Origin: Fibrobacter sp. UWP2
Lineage (GTDB): Bacteria > Fibrobacterota > Fibrobacteria > Fibrobacterales > Fibrobacteraceae
Direction of reading: 5' to 3'
DNA length: 64,000 nt
Assembly (NCBI RefSeq): GCF_900141705.1
Contig: NZ_FQYM01000008.1
Location: 33,141-97,140, forward strand
Position 1 is the stretch's first letter. The number at the start of each line of letters is the position of its first letter. Shown in pieces: positions 8,110-15,788 of the stretch. The translations under genes and the position numbers were made by a program. A model generated the notes under the pieces. That model had not been told where the DNA came from and did not search any database. It saw only the letters and a program-made list of their open reading frames with translations.

Positions 8110-9516
8110 ATGAATTTTGAAAATCTCCCGCTTGCAAATCCTTTGCAACGCGCTGTTCGTGCCGTGGGTTACCAAACGCCCACCCCGATTCAAGAACAAT
8201 CCATCCCGAGCTTGCTCGAGGGCAAGGACCTGCTGGGAATAGCCCAGACGGGTACGGGGAAGACGGCCGCCTTTGCGCTCCCTATTTTGCAGCGCCTACT
8301 GGATTCCGGAAAAGTACGCGCGCCCAAGACGTGCCGCGCCCTGGTGCTGCTCCCCACGCGCGAGCTCGCCATTCAAGTGGAGGAATGCTTTAAGGCGTAT
8401 TCGCAGTTCACGGCGATCTCGACCACGTGCATTTTTGGCGGCGTGAACGACGCCCCGCAAAAGCGTGCGCTGATTCGAGGCGCGGACGTGCTGGTGGCGA
8501 CTCCGGGCCGCCTGCTGGATTTGATTGGGCAAAAGGCGGTCTCGCTCAAGAACCTGGAGTTTTTTGTGCTGGACGAGGCTGACCGCATGCTCGACATGGG
8601 GTTCATTCACGACATTCGCAAGGTGGTGGCGCTTTTGCCGCAGGTGCGGCAGAACTTGTTCTTTAGCGCCACGATGCCCGACGACATCACCAAGCTGGCG
8701 TCGACCATCCTCCGGCCCAACCCGGTGCGTGTGGAAGTCGCCCCGCAGAGCACGCCAATCGAGCGCATTCACCAGGAACTGTACCGAATCGACAAGCGCC
8801 GCAAGGGGGCGCTCCTCAAGGAACTGCTTGCGGCGCACCCCGAAATGCAGAAGGTGCTGGTGTTTTGCCGCACCAAGCATGGCGCCGACAAGATTGTGCG
8901 CGTTTTGGAAAAGGCGGGCGTAAAGTGCGCCGCGATTCACGGCAACAAGAGCCAGAACCGCCGCCAGGAGGCGTTGGGCAACTTTAAGCAAGAAAAGATC
9001 CGCGTGCTGGTGGCGACCGACATTGCCGCCCGCGGCATTGATGTGGACGACGTGAGCCATGTGTTCAATTACGACCTGCCCAACGAGCCCGAGACTTTTG
9101 TCCACCGCATCGGGCGTACGGCGCGCGCGGGCAAGGACGGCGTGGCCATCGCCTTTTGCGCCCCCGACGAGGAACAGGACTTGCGCGCCATCGAGAAGTT
9201 GACCCGCGTCAGGATCCCCGAAGGTGACCCGGCGGTATTCGAGAAGCTCCCGCCACCACAAAAGGAGACGCCCGAGAGCGAAATGCGCAATGCCCGTGGC
9301 CGCATGCCCAGGCACCCGGCGCAACCTAAACAACAGAAACCGGCTGTGCAGCAAAAGCCGCAGCAGGCGCCGGCGCAACCCAGGCCGGTTGCACAAAAAG
9401 CCAAGTCGCAACAACATCCCCAGCAAGTCGATGGCGAGGCGAAACCGCACCACAAGCACCGCCGTAATCGCCCTGGCTCGCGAGCCCGCCGCCGCATGCG
9501 CGAGAACGCGCAATAA
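8110..9516 (+). CDS. DEAD-box ATP-dependent RNA helicase (RhlE-like)
   Basis: 468 residues with the full DEAD-box set in order. These are the Q motif (TPTPIQEQSIP), Walker A AQTGTGKT, PTRELA, GG, TPGRLLD, Walker B DEAD, SAT, and in the second RecA domain FCRTK, the RGIDVDDV segment and HRIGRTAR. The last ~100 residues are a disordered tail rich in Gln, Pro, Lys and Arg, ending GSRARRRMREN, as in RhlE-type proteins where such tails bind RNA. It likely remodels ribosomal or messenger RNA in the cytoplasm. Confidence 0.9.
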   Translation: MNFENLPLANPLQRAVRAVGYQTPTPIQEQSIPSLLEGKDLLGIAQTGTGKTAAFALPILQRLLDSGKVRAPKTCRALVLLPTRELAIQVEECFKAYSQFTAISTTCIFGGVNDAPQKRALIRGADVLVATPGRLLDLIGQKAVSLKNLEFFVLDEADRMLDMGFIHDIRKVVALLPQVRQNLFFSATMPDDITKLASTILRPNPVRVEVAPQSTPIERIHQELYRIDKRRKGALLKELLAAHPEMQKVLVFCRTKHGADKIVRVLEKAGVKCAAIHGNKSQNRRQEALGNFKQEKIRVLVATDIAARGIDVDDVSHVFNYDLPNEPETFVHRIGRTARAGKDGVAIAFCAPDEEQDLRAIEKLTRVRIPEGDPAVFEKLPPPQKETPESEMRNARGRMPRHPAQPKQQKPAVQQKPQQAPAQPRPVAQKAKSQQHPQQVDGEAKPHHKHRRNRPGSRARRRMRENAQ

Positions 9517-9559
9517 TTTTGTTATCTTGTACAGGCAAACAGCCCCAAAAGGAGAAAAT

Positions 9560-10279
9560 ATGTTCAAGAAAATCGTCGCTATCGCTGCCTTGGCTGCTTC
9601 CACGAGTTTTGCCGTTTGGGACTTGTTCCCGATTATGCCGAACGGCACGGGACAGGTCCGCGGGCAGCTGATTTACACGGATCAGGATCCCTTGACGTCG
9701 CTGACAAGCACGGTGGGCGCCCGCTATTCTGTTGCCGACTGGATTGAAGTGGCTCTCAACTTGGATTACCGGCTTTTTACGCACCTTGATGGGGACGATG
9801 TAGGACCGGATGGCTTTGGCTACTTGGCTCCGGGTCTGCGTTTCCAGGTGACTCCCGTCTTTAGCATTTTTGGAGATGTCATGATCCCTCTTGACGATGA
9901 GTCCTATACGGGCGATGTGATCAGGTATGACTTTGGTATCCAGCATGCGTCGATATGGTCCAGGCTCATTTGGGGTACTTCTTTGGAGGTGCAAATGAAC
10001 ACCGAGACTTCCGTGGTCATCTTCGCCTTTGAAGACGAGTTCGACATCGTGCTCGGTCAGGTTGTCCCCTACATTGGCTTCAACCTCTATATGGGCGAGG
10101 ACTTTGGTCCGGGTGGCGAGGGCGCCAACGGCTTCGAGATTCCGCTTGGCATCAAGTTCGGCGTTTCGGAGAGGCTCTCCCTCGATGTAGGCGTGCACTT
10201 TATGGGCGGAGACTTGTTCGAAATTTACGGTTGCGACGACCCCATGATTATGGGTTTCGAAATCGCTTACATTTTCTAG
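9560..10279 (+). CDS. Outer-membrane beta-barrel protein, unknown function
   Basis: 239 residues beginning with a signal peptide (MFKKIVAIAALAASTSFA, cleavage after Ala18). The rest alternates hydrophobic and polar residues in strand-length blocks and ends IAYIF, the C-terminal aromatic typical of barrels inserted by BamA. The start is fixed by AAAAGGAG 7-8 bases upstream. Its Asp/Gly-rich turns resemble small transport-type barrels, but I cannot name a family. A TATCTTGT promoter-like motif at 9523 suggests its own transcript. Confidence 0.7.
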   Translation: MFKKIVAIAALAASTSFAVWDLFPIMPNGTGQVRGQLIYTDQDPLTSLTSTVGARYSVADWIEVALNLDYRLFTHLDGDDVGPDGFGYLAPGLRFQVTPVFSIFGDVMIPLDDESYTGDVIRYDFGIQHASIWSRLIWGTSLEVQMNTETSVVIFAFEDEFDIVLGQVVPYIGFNLYMGEDFGPGGEGANGFEIPLGIKFGVSERLSLDVGVHFMGGDLFEIYGCDDPMIMGFEIAYIF

Positions 10280-10285
10280 CGTAGT

Positions 10286-11320
10286 TTAGACAGATTCGGC
10301 GAGGGCGTACTTTTGGCTGCGCCCGCCCTTGGGGCTGGCTTTGACCAGCCCTTTTTCTATGAGGCTCTGGATCTCGCGGAGTGCCGTGTCGTGGCTGGTG
10401 CCGAACAGGCCGGCGGCGTCCTTTGCGGTAAAGTTTTGCGGGAGAGAGCCTGCCATGACCGCGTTGATGAGCGTCTGTTCGCGTTCGCTGGTGGGGGTGC
10501 CCGCATGCAGGCAAGTATAGGCGGTGCGCTGGATTTGCGGGGCGATTCTTTTTTCGGTGGCCTTGATGGCGTTTTGCAGTTGACCCAGGAACCAAAGGAT
10601 CCATTCGGTGAGGTCGCCGTTGCCGCATTGCGTGCGGTTCAAAATGCAAAAGTACTCGGCGCGGTTCTGCACCATCTGCACGTTGAGCGCGTATTGGCAA
10701 TGGGTGGTTTTCTCGGCGCGGGCGAGTTGCATTGCCATAAGGGTGCGCGCCACGCGCCCGTTGGCGTCGTTGAACGGTCGCAGTGTCAAAAACCAAAAAT
10801 GGGTTATGGCCGCCTTGATGACGCCGTCCATGGTCGAGGTCTCGAACCACTTGATAAAGTTTTCGACTTCGGTTTCGAGGCGTTCGGGCGAGGGCCCGTC
10901 AAAAACGTAGGTCGAATCGCCGTTGCTGAACTCAATGCGGCTGGGGGTCTCGCGCAGGCGCATGGATTTGCTTGGCGACATGGAGGCGTGCCAGTTGAAC
11001 AGGCGCTCCGCGGTTAGGGGCATGGCCGAGTTCACGATGGCGCCCAGGTAGTTCTTTACAAAGTTCTGCTTAGCCTGGCTCCGGAGTTCCACCTCTTTTT
11101 GGATTGCGTCCAGGTCGAGGTCGTGGCCGTCCATGGCGAAGTTCGCCACAATGTCGCTTGCCAGGATTTCGTTTTCGGTTTTTCCGAGGCCGCACATGTT
11201 CATGGTCCCGATGAGCCTGCCTTCGAGCAAGCGAGTTTCGCCCAGGGCGTCGAGGACACGCCGGGTGTCGAACCTAAAATGGGTCCAGTCGGGGAATTGG
11301 TGGATGAATAGCATATGCAT
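10286..11320 (-). CDS. Fic/DUF4172-type protein with a degenerate catalytic motif
   Basis: 344 residues. The N-terminal ~75 residues match the DUF4172 domain found on many Fic proteins (PDWTHFRFD, then RLLEGRLIGTM), followed by a Fic core (about 100-230) and a C-terminal winged-helix-like region. The Fic motif HPFx(D/E)GNGRxxR reads R181-P-F-N-D-A-N-G-R-V-A-R192. The catalytic His is Arg (codon CGA at 10778-10780) and the first Gly is Ala. The autoinhibitory (S/T)xxxE(G/N) motif is also changed, reading N60-F-A-M-D-G65. AMP transfer is therefore unlikely, and a regulatory or DNA-binding role is possible. The gene is intact and convergent with the barrel gene. Confidence 0.85.
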   Translation of the reverse strand: MHMLFIHQFPDWTHFRFDTRRVLDALGETRLLEGRLIGTMNMCGLGKTENEILASDIVANFAMDGHDLDLDAIQKEVELRSQAKQNFVKNYLGAIVNSAMPLTAERLFNWHASMSPSKSMRLRETPSRIEFSNGDSTYVFDGPSPERLETEVENFIKWFETSTMDGVIKAAITHFWFLTLRPFNDANGRVARTLMAMQLARAEKTTHCQYALNVQMVQNRAEYFCILNRTQCGNGDLTEWILWFLGQLQNAIKATEKRIAPQIQRTAYTCLHAGTPTSEREQTLINAVMAGSLPQNFTAKDAAGLFGTSHDTALREIQSLIEKGLVKASPKGGRSQKYALAESV

Positions 11321-11365
11321 AAAAAATATAACTCAATTGGAGGGGATTTTACTATTTTTTTTCAA

Positions 11366-11552
11366 AGCCTTATGCCGTGAGAAGCTGCAGGGGTTGTGAA
11401 AACTGCCCATGTAAGAGAATCCCGTGAAAACCGGGAACGGTCCCGCCGCTGTAAGGGTGTACGAAACTGGCAAGAACCAATGTTTTCGAATGTGAAGGAG
11501 CCAGCTGTAGGATGATCCCCGAGTCAGAAGAACTGTGAGGCTGCCATAGGCA
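11366..11552 (+). promoter_or_regulatory. Cobalamin (B12) riboswitch
   Basis: The sequence holds the conserved B12-box features. AATCCCGTGAAAACCGGGA is followed by ACGGTCCCGCCGCTGTAA (about 11417-11455), GGAGCCAGC near 11498, and CCCCGAGTCAGAAGAACTG (about 11517-11535). The outer P1 stem can form between GCC-TATG at 11368-11375 and CATAGGC at 11544-11551. It precedes a BtuB-like receptor gene by 53 bases. In this family adenosylcobalamin binding represses the downstream transporter. The short region to the start codon holds a GCAAAAAGTTTTTGC dyad but no clear terminator, so control may act on translation. Confidence 0.9.
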
Positions 11553-11604
11553 AATGCCTTTTGCGGAATGACCTGCAAAAAGTTTTTGCCACAACTGAGG
11601 TCCG

Positions 11605-13668
11605 ATGCGAGAGACGTTGGCTCCATATACCGCGGTAACGCGCGGTCTTTTGCGTGTATGCGCCCTGGGGGCGTGTGCCGTGGCGGCTCCGTTGTGGGCC
11701 GATGCTCCTGCAGACCAGTTGGCGGCGCGCGATACGGCTTCGGTTGGGCCGGTGCGCGACTTGGGCGTTTCGGAAGTCTCGGGGTACGAAGCCGGCATTT
11801 TGCAAATGTCCACGGGCTACGAAGAGATTTTGCCTGCTTCTTGGGAGGGTCGCGGTCTTTCGGCAGCCGAGGTGCTTGCGACGCTTCCCGGAATTCAGTA
11901 CTACAAGCAGGGCGGCATGGGAAGTTTCCAGACCGTGAGCGTGCGTGGCATTGCGGCGAGGAGCATCGTCATTTGCATTGACGGGGTTCCCCTGAACGAC
12001 GCGACAGGTGGTGCCGTGAACTTGGGGCAAATCGACCTGAACCAGATGGAAAAAATCGAGGTGTACAAGGACCGTGTCCCGGTACGTTTTGGTGGTTCGG
12101 GCATTGGCGGTGCCATCAACTTTGTCACAAAGGATGCAGTGCATAGCGGTGGACGTGTTTTGGCGAGCTATGGAAGCCACAACACTTTTGAGGGCTCGGC
12201 ACAGGTGACTGCCCGCCCTTCCGACAGCACCCAGTTCTCGGCGTCGCTCTCGGCAAGGCATTCCGACAACGACTATTCCTTCAAAAACCGCAACGGCACC
12301 AAGTACAACGAAGACGATGATTTTTGGGACAGACGGAGCAACTCCCAGTACACCGATTACTCGGGGCATTTTCAATACCGCATGCTGCACGGCGGCGACT
12401 ACTTCTCGGTGGTGTCGGGCAACATTTTTTATGCAGCGGGGGGAATCCCGGGAACGGAGACCAACAACACCAAGGTCGCGAACTTTGTGAACGAAAATGC
12501 GGTGCTTTCCTACCGTTTAGAAACTCCAGACTACTTCGACATGCTCCGCTTTGAAACGGGCCTCTCGGGAAAATTCGAGAAGACAGTTTCTTCCACGTCG
12601 TACCCGCTGGATCACTTGGGCTATCTTAACGTTCCTTTTTTCCAATATGGGCTCGCGGGCTACAAGGCCATTCCCGAGGTGTCGGCGTACATGAACTTTT
12701 CCAACATGGAGTTGGGCGCCCATGTTTTGGGCAGTGGGGAGTATTACGGTTCCCGCGGTTCCATTAGCGATTTTGAAATCAAGCGCCTTTCGGGTACGCT
12801 TGCGGGAGAGGCCACTTGGTGGTGCCTGCCTTGGCTCAACGTGGGCGGCGAGGGCAGCACGCTGTTCATTCACGACGACATTGAGGGGGAGGAATTCGTG
12901 CTCCCCAATGGTTCCAACAAGTTGGACGGCGGCAAGTCCCGCGACATGGCGTGGTCGGGAATGCTCCGGCTGAAGCTAGGCCCCGAAAATTCCCGCTATG
13001 GTTTTAACGCTTCGTTCGGCAGGTTCTTTAGGGAGCCGCAACTGATGGAACTTTACGGCGCCTACGAGGGGCTGCTCTCGAACCCGGAACTCAAGGACGA
13101 AACGGCCCACCGCTTTGAGGCGAGCGCATTTGCCATGACGCCCAGTCGCAAGACCGTCTTCCGTACCAGCTATTTTGAGACGCATTCAAAAAATGGAATC
13201 TACTGGATTATCAGCGGCGAAATCAAGAAGCCCTTGAATGTGGGGCGAGCCCTGATTCGCGGCGTGGAGGCGGAACTGCAAAGCCGTCCCGTGAAGTTCT
13301 TCGAGACGACCTTGCGGGCGACAGTCCAGGACCCGCGCGACAATTCGGGCCACCCGACGTATGACGGGAAGTTGCTCCCCGGCGAGCCCGTGCATAGTTA
13401 CTTTGCCGAAGGGCACATTTTATTGCCGCTCCATTTGGACGCCTCCTTTGCGGCGGAGTACCGCACCAAAATGTATGGGGACAGAGCCAACCGCATAGAG
13501 CAGCCGCCCACGCCTGGCTACAATGCCGCCCTCGGTTTTTCGCCTCTCGAAAAAACGCGTTTGACTTTTGCGGTCAACAATATTTCGGACGAAACCTACA
13601 GGAACATTTTTACGCCCTACCCCATCACGGGCAGGGAATGGAGATTTACATTAACCCAGGGGTTATAA
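11605..13668 (+). CDS. btuB: TonB-dependent receptor, probable vitamin B12 transporter
   Basis: 687 residues. It starts with a signal-like segment ending LWADA. A plug domain follows (about 60-170: EVLATLPGIQYYKQGGMG, VSVRGIAARSIVICIDGVPL, EKIEVYKDRVPVRFGGSG, IGGAINFVTK), then a 22-strand-type barrel ending REWRFTLTQGL. It gates outer-membrane uptake energised by TonB-ExbBD. A cobalamin riboswitch directly upstream makes corrinoids the likely ligand. GAGG sits about 6 bases before the ATG. The next gene encodes a propeller lipoprotein that may be its surface partner. Confidence 0.88.
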   Translation: MRETLAPYTAVTRGLLRVCALGACAVAAPLWADAPADQLAARDTASVGPVRDLGVSEVSGYEAGILQMSTGYEEILPASWEGRGLSAAEVLATLPGIQYYKQGGMGSFQTVSVRGIAARSIVICIDGVPLNDATGGAVNLGQIDLNQMEKIEVYKDRVPVRFGGSGIGGAINFVTKDAVHSGGRVLASYGSHNTFEGSAQVTARPSDSTQFSASLSARHSDNDYSFKNRNGTKYNEDDDFWDRRSNSQYTDYSGHFQYRMLHGGDYFSVVSGNIFYAAGGIPGTETNNTKVANFVNENAVLSYRLETPDYFDMLRFETGLSGKFEKTVSSTSYPLDHLGYLNVPFFQYGLAGYKAIPEVSAYMNFSNMELGAHVLGSGEYYGSRGSISDFEIKRLSGTLAGEATWWCLPWLNVGGEGSTLFIHDDIEGEEFVLPNGSNKLDGGKSRDMAWSGMLRLKLGPENSRYGFNASFGRFFREPQLMELYGAYEGLLSNPELKDETAHRFEASAFAMTPSRKTVFRTSYFETHSKNGIYWIISGEIKKPLNVGRALIRGVEAELQSRPVKFFETTLRATVQDPRDNSGHPTYDGKLLPGEPVHSYFAEGHILLPLHLDASFAAEYRTKMYGDRANRIEQPPTPGYNAALGFSPLEKTRLTFAVNNISDETYRNIFTPYPITGREWRFTLTQGL

Positions 13669-13735
13669 CCCCCGCGTAGGCCTGTAACGCAAAGTTTGCG
13701 CAAGGGTCGCTACGATAACACAAAAAGGAAACGAT

Positions 13736-14854
13736 ATGAATAACAAATTCTTAACACTCTTGGCTGCAAGTTCCCTTGCTTTCTTTATGCAGGCTTGCGG
13801 TGACGACTCCTCTTCTTCTTCCGCTCCCGAGGAAGATGCGGAGCAGACAGCAACGGCTGCCAGCGTTTACGTGTTTGGCACGGACTATACGGCGGGTGAA
13901 CTCCATGCCATCAAAGACGGCAAGGTCGCCAGCGAGGGAATTGAATTCCATCAGGATGCCAAGCTGGTCTCTGCTGGAGGAAACCTCTTTGTTCTGGAAC
14001 GCTACGGTGCCGATAACCTCGTTCTCTTCAATACCGAAAAGAACGAAGTCACGTGGCAGGTTTCCCTGGACGATTTCTCCAACCCCGCCGACGTAGTGAT
14101 GGCGAGCAAGGATGAAGCCTGGGTTGCCCTGGATGGTGCCGACAAGCTCATCAAGGTCGCCGTGAAGGACGGCAAGACTAAGAAGACCGTGAATACCGGC
14201 GACTTCGCCATTGGCGAAGATGGCAACCCGCACGCCACGGACCTCGAAGTCAGCGGCGACACGCTGTTCGTGCTCTTCAACCGTTATTACAGCAAGAAGG
14301 TCGACACTAACTATGTGACTGTTTACCCCAATGGTCTTGTTGCCATGTACAAGCTCAGTGATGGTGAACTTCTCGACACCATTTCCTTGGTGACCCAGAA
14401 CCCCATGGCCATGGCCAAGGCCAAGGCCGGCATTTTCGTAGCATCCCAGGGTGATTACAACGACGCCTGGGGAACCGACGCCGACGATAATCGCGGCATC
14501 GAAAAGCTGGACCTCTCCAAGAAAAGCTCCAAGCTCTTTGTCTCTGGCAAAAAGCTGGGTGGCGGCGTCTCTGCGATGGCCGTGAACGCCGACGACAACG
14601 AAGCCTACGTAGCCATTTACAAGAGCTACGGCGATGTGCCGGTTGTGGAAGTGGATCTCGAAAAGGGTGATACCGAAACCATCAAGGGTGTTGCCGATGC
14701 CGAAGGCTCCATTGCTGTTGACCAGGCCACAGGCAAGGTCTACATTGGTGACCGTAGCTACGGTGAAGAATCCGTCTACGTTTACGACGGCGACAAGGTC
14801 GAAAAGATCGACAACGGCAAGGCGCTTCCTCCGTACAGCATTGTCCTTCTTTAA
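13736..14854 (+). CDS. BtuG-like beta-propeller lipoprotein
   Basis: 372 residues. The lipoprotein signal has its lipobox at QAC (Cys21), then GDDSSSSS and an acidic linker that would place the mature protein away from the membrane. The rest is a series of about seven repeats of 40-45 residues with the YncE/DUF5074 propeller pattern: YVFGTDYTAGELHAI, LFVLERYGADNLVLFN, AWVALDGADKLIKVAV, LFVLFNRYYS, AMAVNADDNEAYVAIY, VYIGDRSY. Known from the literature: in Bacteroides, BtuG is a surface propeller lipoprotein that captures B12 for BtuB. Its position 67 bases after a riboswitch-controlled BtuB supports the same role here; this is inference. Confidence 0.75.
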   Translation: MNNKFLTLLAASSLAFFMQACGDDSSSSSAPEEDAEQTATAASVYVFGTDYTAGELHAIKDGKVASEGIEFHQDAKLVSAGGNLFVLERYGADNLVLFNTEKNEVTWQVSLDDFSNPADVVMASKDEAWVALDGADKLIKVAVKDGKTKKTVNTGDFAIGEDGNPHATDLEVSGDTLFVLFNRYYSKKVDTNYVTVYPNGLVAMYKLSDGELLDTISLVTQNPMAMAKAKAGIFVASQGDYNDAWGTDADDNRGIEKLDLSKKSSKLFVSGKKLGGGVSAMAVNADDNEAYVAIYKSYGDVPVVEVDLEKGDTETIKGVADAEGSIAVDQATGKVYIGDRSYGEESVYVYDGDKVEKIDNGKALPPYSIVLL

Positions 14855-14889
14855 CTGACGATGCGGTCGTTGACCGCAATTTGTGAAAT

Positions 14890-14919
14890 AGGTCGCAGCG
14901 TGGGCCGCGGCCTTTTTTT
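14890..14919 (+). terminator. Rho-independent terminator
   Basis: GGTCGC (14891-14896) pairs with GCGGCC (14907-14912, one G-U) and is followed by seven T. It would end the btuB/propeller transcript, just before prmA. Confidence 0.55.
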
Positions 14920-14932
14920 GTACATTTTTGGC

Positions 14933-15775
14933 ATGAAGAAAGTCGATACCTGGTACAAGGCTCAGGGATATTGCCCTACCGAAGATTTTGAACTGGCGAG
15001 CTACCTGCTTTTTGAGGCGGGCGTCGCGACGCTCGAGGAATTGGACCCGGTGGCCGATGGTCGTACGGATTTTTGCTTTTATACGGGCGACAAGGCCGAG
15101 AGGGACCGCATTGTGGCGGAGTTCCCGCAATATCACTTTGCCGTGACCGAGGAGCCCGCGAAGGATTGGGACAAGTGGTGGCGTGACCGCGCCCAGCCTG
15201 TTTCGGTTTCGCCCCGCCTGTGGGTGCGCCCGCCCTGGGTCGATTTCAAACCCGAGGACCCGAATGCCGTTGTGCTGGAACTTGAAGCGAAGACTGCCTT
15301 TGGCACCGGTGAACATGACACCACGAGCAGTTGCGCGACGCTCATGGAGAATATCGATTTCAAGGGCAAGACTGTATTGGACATCGGTACCGGTACGGGA
15401 ATATTGGCGATGTTCGCCCGCCGCATGGGAGCCAAGCTCGCCGTGGGCACCGAGATTGACCCGCTCACTATCCCCTGCATAGCGGAGAACTTTGAACGCA
15501 ACGGTTTTGGCCAGAGCGATTGCCTTCTGGGCTTTTTGGACGCCTTCAAGGACGGCACCAAGTTCGATGTCATCTTGTGCAACATGATTCGCAGCGAACT
15601 ATGGCCGCTCCGTGACGACATCGAGTACCTGCTCGCCCCTGGCGGGGAGCTCATCATTAGCGGGCAGTTGTTGACCGAGAAGGATTACATTCTCAAGTGG
15701 TTCGACGAAGCCGGTTACAAGGTTGTGCAAGAAAGAATAAGCACGGAGTGGTGGAGCGTCTTGGCGAGATCGTGA
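14933..15775 (+). CDS. prmA: Ribosomal protein L11 methyltransferase
   Basis: 280 residues from the ATG at 14933. A longer frame from 14861 would run through the terminator, so the shorter start is preferred. The N-terminal ~95 residues form the L11-binding domain, ending in the PrmA-type segment WDKWWRDRAQPVSVSPRLWV. AFGTGEHDTTS follows, the PrmA signature, then the SAM-binding loop DIGTGTGILAM and the NMI segment that replaces (D/N)PP(Y/F) motif IV. PrmA trimethylates ribosomal protein L11 in the cytoplasm. It converges with the ygiQ-type gene 13 bases away. Confidence 0.9.
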   Translation: MKKVDTWYKAQGYCPTEDFELASYLLFEAGVATLEELDPVADGRTDFCFYTGDKAERDRIVAEFPQYHFAVTEEPAKDWDKWWRDRAQPVSVSPRLWVRPPWVDFKPEDPNAVVLELEAKTAFGTGEHDTTSSCATLMENIDFKGKTVLDIGTGTGILAMFARRMGAKLAVGTEIDPLTIPCIAENFERNGFGQSDCLLGFLDAFKDGTKFDVILCNMIRSELWPLRDDIEYLLAPGGELIISGQLLTEKDYILKWFDEAGYKVVQERISTEWWSVLARS

Positions 15776-15788
15776 GCCGCGGCAGGGG

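Noticed and set aside
13751..15316. 521-codon open frame on the minus strand
   Set aside because: It crosses the BtuG-like gene, a terminator and prmA, all well supported on the plus strand.
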